A stretch of DNA of 64,000 nucleotides from Bacillota bacterium (GCA_023420085.1 JAEZWQ010000025.1:124001-188000), one strand, 5' to 3'. Shown: positions 9,808 to 18,291, counted from the first letter of the stretch. The notes: generated by a model not told the origin, from the letters alone. Program-made: numbers and translations.

Positions 9808-10737
9808 ATGAAATTGTGCAAAATAATTAAATATTTATGTTTAATATTAGTTGTTTTAATAATGTCATTTTTTGGATATTTATATATATCTGAGAGAGTT
9901 GTTTATGAGAATAATATTGAATACGATATTTTAGATAATACGGATTTATCTGAAGATGAGGAACCAATAGATGATATAAGTAATTATTCGTATGTAGTGA
10001 TTGATGAAAAAACAAATAAAATTCTCACAGCTAGAAATATTAATAAAAAGGTTTCTGCTGCTAGTACTATTAAGATATTTACTGTATTATTCGCACTTGA
10101 GTATTTAACACCTGAAACTCTACTAAGAGTTGGGGAGGAAGTATATCTTGTAGGTGATGAATATGCAAAAGCAAATATTGTACCAGCCAACTATAGACTA
10201 ATAGATTTGATAAAAGCAACACTTATTTCTTCTGGAGCTGATGCTGCCATTGCTATTGCAAAGGCTACGGTTGATGAAATATACAAAACTGATTTTGGAG
10301 TTGATAAGTTTTTAGATGTATTTAAATTAGAAATAAATAAATATATTGCAAATATTTTTCCAAATACACATATAGTTGATCCTGTTGGAATATCTTTTGA
10401 AAATGTTACAACTATAAGTGATATGAGCGTTGCCATAGAAAAGTTAAGAAAATATCCATTTATCGATTCGATAGTAGCAACAGCTTATTCAACAATAACA
10501 AATTCTAATAAGGATGTTATAAGCTTAGTAAATACCAACAAGTTTTTAATACAAGATTCACCTTATTACAATAGAAATATTGTTGGAATTAAAACTGGTA
10601 CTTTAAAGGATTTATATAATATTATTGTGAGATTTGTTGATGAAAAAAACCAATTAATAGCTATGCTTTATGGAGTAGAAAATGATGAAATCAGATATAC
10701 GGGTATAAAAAATTTAATAGATAAATTTATCAAATAG
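9808..10737 (+). CDS. D-alanyl-D-alanine carboxypeptidase-like protein (serine PBP fold)
   Basis: The protein is probably membrane-anchored and trims peptidoglycan stem peptides. The 309 residues start with one membrane segment (about 8-28). STIK follows at about 82 (SxxK nucleophile and base), then SSGADAA in the SxN position, and KTGT at about 263. The KTG and SxxK motifs place it in the penicillin-binding/beta-lactamase fold near DacF or peptidase S11. The second motif has Ala where S11 enzymes usually have Asn (SGN), which may lower or change activity. The SD is weak (GAGAG). It stands alone between two minus-strand genes. A class A beta-lactamase is less likely because of the membrane anchor and missing SDN. 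Confidence 0.78.
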   Translation: MKLCKIIKYLCLILVVLIMSFFGYLYISERVVYENNIEYDILDNTDLSEDEEPIDDISNYSYVVIDEKTNKILTARNINKKVSAASTIKIFTVLFALEYLTPETLLRVGEEVYLVGDEYAKANIVPANYRLIDLIKATLISSGADAAIAIAKATVDEIYKTDFGVDKFLDVFKLEINKYIANIFPNTHIVDPVGISFENVTTISDMSVAIEKLRKYPFIDSIVATAYSTITNSNKDVISLVNTNKFLIQDSPYYNRNIVGIKTGTLKDLYNIIVRFVDEKNQLIAMLYGVENDEIRYTGIKNLIDKFIK

Positions 10738-10745
10738 TATATAGA

Positions 10746-10786
10746 TATGTATCCTCCTAACTAGTTTTATAGATGGAGGATACATA
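10746..10786. terminator. Hairpin between the carboxypeptidase gene and nuc
   Basis: A 12-bp stem (10746-10757 with 10775-10786) and 17-nt loop sit between convergent genes. There is no long T run, so termination strength is uncertain. Confidence 0.55.
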
Positions 10787-10854
10787 TAATTGAAAATATA
10801 TTATTATTGAATTTTACCGATATAAATGTATTTATTATTTAACCTGTAAAGGAA

Positions 10855-11379
10855 TCATTTCCATATACCTATTTTTTTAATTTTAGCCATATATTCTAAT
10901 GACTTAAATCTATTTTCATACTTCTTATTAGGAGGAACAATTAAAACATGGGCATATCCATTTTTTAATAATGTTTCATTTATCATTTCATCTCCAAGAT
11001 ATACGTATGCTAGGATACGTCCATACTTATCGTGCATTTCAGTATCAAATTCTAGTGTTACATTTTTACCTTCTAATCTTGATTTAGTATATTCTGAAGC
11101 TATTTTACCTTCGGGCGTATTTTTATATGACGAGGGGTGTACACTTTCTGGTGTATCAATACCTAGCATTCTAAGTCTTTCATGTTTTCCGTTATATATA
11201 ATTTTTAGAGTATCTCCGTCTACAACTCTCTCTACATAAGCAGTATTTGAAGTATTATTTGATATACTAAACTTATTTAATAAGCTATCAGGAACAAAAT
11301 TATAGGCAGCAAATAAGATTACACTTAGAATAATACCATATAAACCACCCTTTATTTTAACTTTTCTCTTTCTTGTCAT
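10855..11379 (-). CDS. Membrane-anchored or secreted thermonuclease-like (SNase) protein
   Basis: A staphylococcal-nuclease-domain protein that cleaves DNA/RNA outside the cell. Of 174 residues, the first ~35 are basic and then hydrophobic (signal anchor or signal peptide). The nuclease domain has VVDGDTLKI, LRMLGIDTPES (the calcium-ligand Asp and the Arg/Thr/Glu set) and DKYGRILAYVYL with the second catalytic Arg. The SD is AAAGGTGG. It is divergent from the MATE gene, with its promoter at 11409-11438. Likely roles are nucleotide scavenging or breakdown of extracellular DNA. Confidence 0.9.
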   Translation of the reverse strand: MTRKRKVKIKGGLYGIILSVILFAAYNFVPDSLLNKFSISNNTSNTAYVERVVDGDTLKIIYNGKHERLRMLGIDTPESVHPSSYKNTPEGKIASEYTKSRLEGKNVTLEFDTEMHDKYGRILAYVYLGDEMINETLLKNGYAHVLIVPPNKKYENRFKSLEYMAKIKKIGIWK

Positions 11380-11408
11380 AATCCACCTTTAATATATATT
11401 ACCTATGT

Positions 11409-11438
11409 ATAATAGCAAATAAATTATTTTTAGTCCAA
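11409..11438 (-). promoter_or_regulatory. Nuclease gene promoter
   Basis: On the minus strand, TTGGAC (11438-11433), an 18-bp spacer and TATTAT (11414-11409) preceded by TGC form a plausible promoter with an extended -10. Confidence 0.55.
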
Positions 11439-11454
11439 TTATTATATAATAATT
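11437..11454. promoter_or_regulatory. 18-bp perfect palindrome between nuc and the MATE gene
   Basis: AATTATTAT-ATAATAATT is a perfect palindrome with no loop, touching the -35 of the nuclease promoter and lying upstream of the MATE gene. It may be an operator shared by the divergent genes; in AT-rich DNA chance is possible. Confidence 0.35.
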
Positions 11455-11507
11455 TATCACATTGGTAGAAAATTATTGTATAATAAAAGATTGGAGAGGA
11501 GATTGTG

Positions 11508-12884
11508 ATGAGGAGAGAGGTACCACAAAATTTTTATAAACAGATGTTCGTCCTTGTTATACCAATGGCAATACAAAATTTAATTAACGTTGGTGTTTCA
11601 AGTTCAGATATTATAATGCTCGGTAAGGTTAGTGAAAATGCTATGTCATCTGTGTCAATAGCAAATCAGTTTCAATTCATAATGTCCCTTATCATGTTTG
11701 GAATAGCATCTGGTTCTACAGTATTGAATGCTCAATATTGGGGAAAAAGAAATATAAGAGCTATAGAAATGGTGTTAGGAATAAGCCTAAGACTTGCATT
11801 GCTTATTAGTACGTTATTTGCGGTTGTTGCGTTTATATTCCCAAATCTAGTAATGGGGATATTTACCAATAATTTAGAGTTGATAAATTTGGGTAGTAAA
11901 TATTTACAGATTGTTGCAATTACTTATATTATACAGGCAATTACAATAATATTATTGGCAACTCTTAAAAGTATGGAAATGGTTCTTATCTCAACAATAA
12001 TCTATGCAATATCATTTTTTGTTAATGTAATAATAAATTATTGTTTGATTTTTGGGGTAGGTATATTTCCGAGCTTGGGAGTAAGAGGAGCGGCCGTTGG
12101 CACAACTGTTGCAAGGTTTGTAGAGCTATTTATTGCTATAGGATATCTATTTAGTATAAGAGATAGGTTCAAATTTAGAATTAGAGATCTGATAAAAGTA
12201 AATAAGATATTAAATAAGGATTTTTATAAGTTTGCTATTCCTATAGTTATAAATGAATTAATGTGGAGTGTAGGTATGGCTTCTGTAACAGCTATATATG
12301 GGCACATAAGTGAAAGCCTAGTGGCAGCGAATTCAGTTGCACAAGTAACAAGGCAGTTATTGATGGTATTTGGATTTGGAATATCTACAGCATCTGCATT
12401 GGTTGTTGGTAAGAAAATTGGTGAAAAAAACAAGGTAGATGCAGAAATATATGCATATAACATAATAAAACTTGTCTTAAAAATAGCATTTTTAATGTCT
12501 GTTTTACTTTTTGTTTTAAGGCCATATATTATAAGAATATTTACATTATCAGAACAATCTAGATACTACCTAGATTTAATGCTATTAATAATTTGCCTAT
12601 ATTCTATAGCACAAGCATATAGTTGCACAGTAATCATAGGTATATTTAGAGCTGGTGGTGATTCAAAATATGGAATGTTTGTTGATATAGCAAGTATGTT
12701 TTTTGGATCATTACTGTTAGCATATATAGGTGCTTTTTGGCTTAAATTGCCAGCAGAAATTGTAATTATTCTTGTATATTTAGATGAATTTATAAAAATA
12801 CCGCTATGTTATTTCCGATATAAGAAGAAAATATGGTTAAATGATATAACGAGAGAGGGTGTTGAGAATGAGCAAGGATTATAA
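11508..12884 (+). CDS. MATE family multidrug/cation antiporter
   Basis: A multidrug and toxin extrusion transporter that uses sodium or proton gradients to export compounds. Its 458 residues contain about 12 membrane helices in two related halves. Family features include MLGKVSENAMSSVSIANQ near the N-terminus and the matching segment ESLVAANSVAQVTRQ in the second half. AGAGGAG at 11495-11501 selects ATG 11508 over the GTG three bases earlier. The end overlaps the start of parE by 17 bases, so pump and topoisomerase genes are probably co-transcribed. The substrate is unknown. Confidence 0.92.
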   Translation: MRREVPQNFYKQMFVLVIPMAIQNLINVGVSSSDIIMLGKVSENAMSSVSIANQFQFIMSLIMFGIASGSTVLNAQYWGKRNIRAIEMVLGISLRLALLISTLFAVVAFIFPNLVMGIFTNNLELINLGSKYLQIVAITYIIQAITIILLATLKSMEMVLISTIIYAISFFVNVIINYCLIFGVGIFPSLGVRGAAVGTTVARFVELFIAIGYLFSIRDRFKFRIRDLIKVNKILNKDFYKFAIPIVINELMWSVGMASVTAIYGHISESLVAANSVAQVTRQLLMVFGFGISTASALVVGKKIGEKNKVDAEIYAYNIIKLVLKIAFLMSVLLFVLRPYIIRIFTLSEQSRYYLDLMLLIICLYSIAQAYSCTVIIGIFRAGGDSKYGMFVDIASMFFGSLLLAYIGAFWLKLPAEIVIILVYLDEFIKIPLCYFRYKKKIWLNDITREGVENEQGL

Positions 12885-14781
12885 CGCGAGTAGTATATCC
12901 GTATTAGAGGGTCTTGAAGCTGTACGTGTAAGACCAGGTATGTATATAGGAAGTGTATCCAAAAGAGGGTTAAATCACCTTATTTATGAAATAGTAGATA
13001 ATGGTGTGGATGAACATTTAGCAGGATATTGCGATTATATAGAAGTTGTCTTGCAAAAAGATGGTGGATGTAAAGTTACAGATAATGGAAGGGGAATACC
13101 TGTTGATATGCATTCCAAGGGAGTGTGTGCTGAGAGATTGATTTTTACAACTTTACATGCAGGAGGAAAATTTGATAGTTCAACTTATAAAACTAGTGGG
13201 GGTCTACACGGGGTTGGATCTTCGGTAGTAAATGCACTATCTAAAAGATTAGAAGTTTATATATCTAGAGATGGATATGAGTACTTTGATGCATATGAAT
13301 TTGGAAAGCCAGTAGTAAATTTAGAAAATGGATTATTAACAAAGGGTAAGAAAACAAAGAAAAGTGGAACAACAGTAATATTTTATCCGGATGATACAAT
13401 ATTTGACTCCGTAGAGTTTAAGTCAGAGTGGTTAAAAAATAGGTTGCATGAAACGGCTTATCTGAATCCAAATCTAAAAATTTTATTTAGGGATGAAAGG
13501 CTAGAAACAATTGAAGAAGTATTGTATCATGAGCCAGATGGATTAAAAGCTTTTATAAGGGATATTAATCAAGATAAAGATTTGCTGAGCAATATAATAT
13601 ATTTTAGCGGTGAGTCGGATAATATTGAAGTTGAAATTGCAATGACATATACAAATTCATATGAAGAAAATATATTGGGATTTTGTAATAATATTTCTAC
13701 TATAGAAGGTGGAACTCATATTACAGGATTTAAATCTAGATTGACAGCATTGATAAATCAATATGCTAGAAGTTTAGGTGTATTAAAGGATAAAGATAAT
13801 AACTATACCGGTAATGATAGTAGATGTGGACTAAATGCGATAATAGCAATAAAGCATTCAGATCCATTATTTGAAGGTCAAACTAAAACAAAATTATCTA
13901 GTACCGATGCAACAAAGGCTGTAAGTACCATTTTAGGGGATCAGTTAAGCCTTTATTTTGACATAAATTTAGATGAGTGCTCAAAAATAGTTGAACATAT
14001 TTCAAAGGTTGCAAATGCTAGAAAAGCTGCTGAAAAAGCAAAAATGAATGTTATAACAAAAGAAAAGTTTTCTTGTCAAGGTAATGGGAAATTAAGCAAC
14101 TGTGAAAGCAGAAGGGCTACTGAATGCGAATTATTTATAGTGGAAGGAGATTCTGCTGGTGGAAGCGCAAAACTTGCAAGAAATAGAAAATATCAAGCTA
14201 TTTTACCTATAAGGGGGAAAATACTAAATGTTGAAAAAGCTTCAATGGAAAAAGTACTATCAAATATAGAAATAAAGACATTGATAGCATCTTTGGGATG
14301 TGGATTTTCAGAAGGCTATGGTCAAGATTTTAATATTGAAAAATTAAAATATCATAAAGTAATAATTATGACAGATGCTGATGTAGATGGTTCGCACATT
14401 GATACGCTATTACTTACATTTTTCTACAGATTTATGCCAGATTTAATTATGAATGGACATATATATATTGCGATGCCTCCTTTATATCAGGCGACTTTAA
14501 GCAATGGTAAAAAAGAATATATATTTGATGATAAGGCTCTTAATGAATTTAGAAAGAAACATTCAAAATTTAAGCTTCAAAGATTTAAAGGGCTAGGCGA
14601 GATGGATGCTAAAGAACTTAGAGAAACTACACTCGATCCAAATACTAGAAAGTTAAAAAGAATTACAATAGAGAATTTAAGTGAAGCTAATCTAGTAACA
14701 GAGACACTTATGGGTAATGATGTACATAAGAGAAGAAAGTTTATAATGGAAAATGGAGATAAGGCAGAAATAGATATTTAG
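12868..14781 (+). CDS. parE: Type IIA DNA topoisomerase subunit B (ParE-like; GyrB possible)
   Basis: This is the ATPase and TOPRIM subunit that drives strand passage. The 637-residue protein has the GHKL ATP site (HLIYEIVDNGVDEH, GRGIPVD, GGLHGVGSSVVNAL), then the transducer domain with QTKTKLS, and the TOPRIM motifs EGDSAGGSAK (about 425) and DADVDGSH (about 502). ATG 12868 lies 8 nt after GAGGG and gives the normal MSKDYNASSI start; an upstream GTG at 12859 is rejected. Its partner follows 7 bases downstream. Assignment to topoisomerase IV rather than gyrase rests mainly on the partner lacking a canonical GyrA box, and on the absence of recF/dnaN neighbours common for gyrB. A GyrB or divergent second gyrase is not excluded. 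Confidence 0.85.
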   Translation: MSKDYNASSISVLEGLEAVRVRPGMYIGSVSKRGLNHLIYEIVDNGVDEHLAGYCDYIEVVLQKDGGCKVTDNGRGIPVDMHSKGVCAERLIFTTLHAGGKFDSSTYKTSGGLHGVGSSVVNALSKRLEVYISRDGYEYFDAYEFGKPVVNLENGLLTKGKKTKKSGTTVIFYPDDTIFDSVEFKSEWLKNRLHETAYLNPNLKILFRDERLETIEEVLYHEPDGLKAFIRDINQDKDLLSNIIYFSGESDNIEVEIAMTYTNSYEENILGFCNNISTIEGGTHITGFKSRLTALINQYARSLGVLKDKDNNYTGNDSRCGLNAIIAIKHSDPLFEGQTKTKLSSTDATKAVSTILGDQLSLYFDINLDECSKIVEHISKVANARKAAEKAKMNVITKEKFSCQGNGKLSNCESRRATECELFIVEGDSAGGSAKLARNRKYQAILPIRGKILNVEKASMEKVLSNIEIKTLIASLGCGFSEGYGQDFNIEKLKYHKVIIMTDADVDGSHIDTLLLTFFYRFMPDLIMNGHIYIAMPPLYQATLSNGKKEYIFDDKALNEFRKKHSKFKLQRFKGLGEMDAKELRETTLDPNTRKLKRITIENLSEANLVTETLMGNDVHKRRKFIMENGDKAEIDI

Positions 14782-14788
14782 GTGGGAT

Positions 14789-16867
14789 ATGAAAGATATT
14801 ATTCAAACAGAATATAGTGATGAAATGCAAAAATCATATCTGGACTACTCGATGAGTGTTATTACAGACAGAGCTGTACCAGATATTAGAGATGGATTAA
14901 AGCCAGTACAGAGAAGAACAATATATGCAATGCATAAACTTGGACTTGATTATTCAAAACCTCATAGAAAATCAGCAAGAATAGTAGGGGATACCATGGG
15001 TAAATATCATCCTCACGGAGATAGTTCCATTTATGATTGCCTAGTAGTAATGCAACAAGATTTTAAGAAAAAAGTAGCATTAGTAGATGGTCATGGAAAC
15101 TTTGGTTCTGTTGAGGGAGATGGAGCCGCAGCGATGCGTTATACAGAAGCAAGGCTTCAACAATTTACAATGGATGTATATCTTAAAGATATTGATAAGA
15201 ATACAGTTGATTTCAGGCCTAATTTTGATGAAACTGAAAAAGAGCCTGTTGTTCTTCCTGCAAAATTACCAATGGCAGTAATAAATGGTTCAGAGGGGAT
15301 TGCAGTTGGTATGACTACTTCAATACCACCACACAATCTAAATGAGATAATAGATGCTATGTGTACGCTGATAGATAAACCAAACATAAAGGAAGAAAAG
15401 TTGTATGAAATTGTACAAGGCCCGGATTTTCCATTGTCATGTGAAATTATCAACAAGGATGATATTGCTAATATATACAGCTCGGGTACTGGAAAATTAT
15501 CTATTAGAGGAACACTTCATTATGAAAAGAAAAATTCAAAAGATTGTATTGTAATTGACGGATTACCACCTACAGCGTTAGGGCAATCTTTGGGGAGATT
15601 TTTAGATGATTTAGTAAATTTAAGTGAAAAAAAACTTACAAGTGATATTTCAGATATTTCTAATGAAACAGATCAAAATGGTATAAGAATCGTAGTTGAA
15701 ATAAAAAAAGGTGGAGATAGATATCAAGTAAGGAAGTTAATAGAGGCAAAAACTAGATATACAGATACTTTCCCAGTAAGTATGTTAGTTATTGAAGATG
15801 GAAGAGCTAAGATAATGTCATTAAAAGAAATGATATTATCTCACTTAAAATTTCTTGAAGATATACAAGTTAGAAAATATAAATATATGTTAGATCAACT
15901 GCAAGAAAAAGAAGAAGTATTGGAAGGACTAATAAGAGCAGTAGATATAATCGACTTAATAATTGAAATTTTAAGAGGATCTCCCAATGTAACAATTGCA
16001 AAGAACTGTTTAATTAATGGAGATACAGATGGAATAAACTTTAAGTCAGCAAAGTCGAAAAAAATGGCAGAAAAATTATATTTCACACCAATACAAGCAG
16101 ATGCAATATTAAATATGAGATTATCTAAATTGATTGGATTAGAGATAATGGCATTAAATGAAGAATATGCAGGTATTATCAATGAAATAAAAGAGTGTGA
16201 GAAAATATTATCAGATGATAAGTATAGAAATAAACTAATAAAAAAAGAAATTAAGGAATTAAAAAAGAAGTATAGCCAAGAAAGAATAACTTCAATAAGT
16301 AATACTGAAATTGAAAAAGTCACAGTTGTAAAAAAGGTTGAAAAAGTAGCCATAGAGATAGATGAAAATAATTATATAAAGGCATCATCATCTGGGGAAT
16401 ATATGCTATCAACTGATGATAAATTAGTTTTATTTACTAGCAAGGGTAGAGAAATTATGATAAAAGTATCAGATATTCCTTTAAAAAAGACAAATCCTAA
16501 AGGTGTTCCATTGGAAAATCTTTGTAATTTTGATAGGAATGAAGAAAGATTACTTTTATACTTAGGACAATCAGAATTAGAAAATGATGAATTTGTTATT
16601 ATTACAAAAAATAATATAGGAAAAAGAACGGCAGGTAAGGAATTAGTTATATCTGTATATAAGTCAAACTTTATTAAATTAAAGGAGAATGATGAAGTTA
16701 TACTTATAGATAAAGTTGGTCAAAATTCAATGATTGAACTTGTAGATATAAAAGGTAAAAAGAAAAAAGTTAAAATATCTGATATAAGTTTGCTTGGAAG
16801 GACAGCACAAGGATCAAAGATTATAACTAGTAAAAACTTTAATCTAAAAGAAATTAAGCTGATATAA
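14789..16867 (+). CDS. parC: Type IIA DNA topoisomerase subunit A (ParC-like)
   Basis: The DNA-cleaving subunit paired with the upstream ATPase. Of 692 residues, the breakage-reunion domain carries the active Tyr in AAMRYTEAR (about 117). The quinolone region HPHGDSSIYD has Ser and Asp at the two resistance positions, the sensitive state. A coiled coil (about 360-510) and a short C-terminal pinwheel-like domain follow. The GyrA-box motif (QRRGGKG type) is absent; the related positions read NPKGVP and GRTAQG. With a length about 100 residues below usual GyrA or ParC, this favours a decatenase or relaxase over a supercoiling gyrase. AGGTGGGAT precedes the ATG. It ends at a strong terminator. 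Confidence 0.85.
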   Translation: MKDIIQTEYSDEMQKSYLDYSMSVITDRAVPDIRDGLKPVQRRTIYAMHKLGLDYSKPHRKSARIVGDTMGKYHPHGDSSIYDCLVVMQQDFKKKVALVDGHGNFGSVEGDGAAAMRYTEARLQQFTMDVYLKDIDKNTVDFRPNFDETEKEPVVLPAKLPMAVINGSEGIAVGMTTSIPPHNLNEIIDAMCTLIDKPNIKEEKLYEIVQGPDFPLSCEIINKDDIANIYSSGTGKLSIRGTLHYEKKNSKDCIVIDGLPPTALGQSLGRFLDDLVNLSEKKLTSDISDISNETDQNGIRIVVEIKKGGDRYQVRKLIEAKTRYTDTFPVSMLVIEDGRAKIMSLKEMILSHLKFLEDIQVRKYKYMLDQLQEKEEVLEGLIRAVDIIDLIIEILRGSPNVTIAKNCLINGDTDGINFKSAKSKKMAEKLYFTPIQADAILNMRLSKLIGLEIMALNEEYAGIINEIKECEKILSDDKYRNKLIKKEIKELKKKYSQERITSISNTEIEKVTVVKKVEKVAIEIDENNYIKASSSGEYMLSTDDKLVLFTSKGREIMIKVSDIPLKKTNPKGVPLENLCNFDRNEERLLLYLGQSELENDEFVIITKNNIGKRTAGKELVISVYKSNFIKLKENDEVILIDKVGQNSMIELVDIKGKKKKVKISDISLLGRTAQGSKIITSKNFNLKEIKLI

Positions 16868-16895
16868 GTAGAAAAATCTGTAGAAATTATATTAA

Positions 16896-16937
16896 AAGAG
16901 CAATATAGTATATCTAAATTTATACTATGTTGCTCTT
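16896..16937. terminator. Terminator between parC and immA, overlapping the immA stop
   Basis: A 17-bp stem (16896-16912 with 16921-16937, one G-U pair) and 8-nt loop. The right arm contains the immA stop codon (16925-16927), so both convergent genes use the same compact terminator. Confidence 0.85.
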
Positions 16938-17437
16938 ATTTTAGATAAAAAATTGCCATAAGGTATATACGGTATGCTAATATTCTTACCAGTTTTCTTC
17001 AATTCATTTAATTTTATATAAAGTAATTGCGGTAAAGTATATATATCAGAAGCAATTTCATCAATAGTATAATTAGAATGAATATATTCTTCAAGAATGT
17101 TATCAGGAATCAAAAGTTCGGCAGCAAATATATTTGCTTCGTATTCAACTTTACCAGAAATATCATAAAAACCATAGTCATGAAGTATATTATTTTTGGC
17201 AAAATTTCTATGTAAAAAATAGTGACCAAGTTCATGTGCAATTACTTGTTTTATAAGATTTTCATCTAAGTTGGAATTTATGAAGATGCAGTCTATATCG
17301 TTAATTATCGTATAAACTCCAAGTAATTCCTTAAAATCATTTCTATAATATATATGTATTCCTTCATTTTCAGCTATAATTTCGGGATTGGTAGTATTAT
17401 ATTTTGCTATTATATTATTTACTAATGATTTTATCAT
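16925..17437 (-). CDS. ImmA/IrrE family metallo-endopeptidase
   Basis: A zinc peptidase of the ImmA/IrrE (DUF955) family, which relieves repression by cleaving a partner XRE repressor. The 170-residue protein has IAHELGHYFLH (about 66-76, HExxH) and a downstream FAAELLIPDN segment with the family's later acidic zinc-ligand region. The start at 17437 (MIKSLVNNIIAKYNT) matches the usual N-terminus and overlaps the upstream repressor gene by 23 bases. A longer start at 17467 exists but gives an atypical N-terminus. No good SD precedes either, so coupled translation is likely. Probable targets are the two XRE proteins beside it (inference from ICEBs1 ImmR/ImmA and Deinococcus DdrO/IrrE). Confidence 0.85.
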   Translation of the reverse strand: MIKSLVNNIIAKYNTTNPEIIAENEGIHIYYRNDFKELLGVYTIINDIDCIFINSNLDENLIKQVIAHELGHYFLHRNFAKNNILHDYGFYDISGKVEYEANIFAAELLIPDNILEEYIHSNYTIDEIASDIYTLPQLLYIKLNELKKTGKNISIPYIPYGNFLSKIRAT

Positions 17438-17792
17438 TTTGCTTATTCTTTGTTTCCCAATAAACATCCAAAATAGCTTTCATAAGAGCATCCTTATCTT
17501 TCTCACTTATATTACCTCCTGAAAAAAGAGAGGATACTTGATTTAGTACTGGATGTATATCTGACCTAGTATAGACATCACTATTAGAATCTATATTATC
17601 ATCTTTTAAATATCTAATATCTACATTAAATATTTCAGACAATTTAAGGTATAAGTCTTCTCTTTTAGGGAAAGTATAACCTTTTTCATAATTGGTTAAA
17701 CTACGCATAGATATTCCAAGCATATTAGAAAGCTCTATCTGAGTTAATTTTTTACTTAATCTTAAAGCTTTTAATTTTTCATTAAACTTCAT
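17415..17792 (-). CDS. XRE family transcriptional repressor, copy 1
   Basis: The 125-residue protein has an N-terminal helix-turn-helix (residues 5-60; KKLTQIELSNMLGIS, SLTNYEKG). The C-terminal segment has SSLFSGGNISEKDKDALMKA (about 87-106). The LFxGG...DKxAL segment is shared with the next XRE protein upstream, while the linker differs. The gene has its own promoter (17815-17843) and a GAGGA SD. It overlaps immA at its 3' end, the usual repressor-antirepressor arrangement. By analogy with ImmR, the conserved C-terminal segment may carry the protease-sensitive site; this is inference. Confidence 0.85.
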   Translation of the reverse strand: MKFNEKLKALRLSKKLTQIELSNMLGISMRSLTNYEKGYTFPKREDLYLKLSEIFNVDIRYLKDDNIDSNSDVYTRSDIHPVLNQVSSLFSGGNISEKDKDALMKAILDVYWETKNKQNDKIISK

Positions 17793-17814
17793 ATTTTTCC
17801 TCTTTTTTGCTTAT

Positions 17815-17843
17815 ATTATATAAAAATATAGAAAAATAGTCAA
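17815..17843 (-). promoter_or_regulatory. Promoter of XRE copy 1
   Basis: On the minus strand, TTGACT (17843-17838), a 17-bp spacer and TATAAT (17820-17815): five of six and six of six matches to the sigma-A consensus. It lies in the 53-bp gap between the two XRE genes. Confidence 0.85.
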
Positions 17844-17845
17844 TG

Positions 17846-18169
17846 TTATTTTAATGAATCTTCGTATGCTTCTTTTAATGCATTAAAAAGAGCTTTCTTG
17901 TCATCACTATTAAGACTTCCACCTGCAAATAGTTGTTTACAAGTATTAATTATAAAATCTTGTGAGTTATTATCGTCGATGAGTAAATAATTTATGTCAA
18001 TATCGTAGAAATCAGCAATTTTTTTATAAATACTTTTATATCTAGGTTTACTTTGATCTAGTTCATAGCTTTTATAAGTTCGAAGATTAATACCAATAAT
18101 ATCTGCCATTTCCGGCTGGGTTAAATTTTTTTCTTTTCTTAGTTTTCTTAATTTCTCTGAAAGTTTCAT
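17846..18169 (-). CDS. XRE family transcriptional repressor, copy 2
   Basis: A 107-residue paralogue of the neighbouring XRE protein. The HTH is at residues 5-60 (KNLTQPEMADIIGIN, RTYKSYEL). The C-terminal segment KQLFAGGSLNSDDKKALFNA (about 78-97) matches copy 1. Its promoter places the predicted transcript start at or within a base or two of the ATG, and no SD is present, so the mRNA is probably leaderless. It lies upstream of copy 1 in the same direction. The pair looks like a tandem duplication with diverged DNA-recognition helices, so the two may bind different operators. Confidence 0.85.
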   Translation of the reverse strand: MKLSEKLRKLRKEKNLTQPEMADIIGINLRTYKSYELDQSKPRYKSIYKKIADFYDIDINYLLIDDNNSQDFIINTCKQLFAGGSLNSDDKKALFNALKEAYEDSLK

Positions 18170-18175
18170 AAGATA

Positions 18176-18204
18176 ATTTTATGGATGATTTTATTAAATG
18201 TCAA
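18176..18204 (-). promoter_or_regulatory. Promoter of XRE copy 2, predicted leaderless start
   Basis: On the minus strand, TTGACA (18204-18199), an exact 17-bp spacer and TAAAAT (18181-18176). The start codon is at 18169, seven bases after the -10, where transcription should begin. Confidence 0.8.
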
Positions 18205-18243
18205 CTATTACAAATATGTATGTCGTTATCTTAACGGAGAATA

Positions 18244-18291
18244 ATGAAGATTTGTTTGTTGTGTATAAAATATATTAAATTTTTTATATAA
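18244..18291 (+). CDS. Possible 15-residue hydrophobic peptide
   Basis: A short frame encodes MKICLLCIKYIKFFI, with CGGAG four nt before the ATG. It lies in the 320-bp gap between the divergent XRE gene and fdhD. The SD and a membrane-like composition are its only support, and no clear promoter is seen. It could be a chance frame in AT-rich DNA. The rest of this gap holds the XRE copy 2 promoter and a TTGACG box (18446-18451) that may serve fdhD. Confidence 0.2.
   Translation: MKICLLCIKYIKFFI

Noticed and set aside
14999..15040. Quinolone resistance changes in the topoisomerase A subunit
   Set aside because: The two key positions are Ser and Asp, the sensitive residues.
15895..16353. Minus-strand open frame of about 150 codons inside parC
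   Set aside because: It is antisense to a well-conserved coiled-coil region, has low-complexity Phe/Ser/Leu composition and no SD; it is a shadow of parC.
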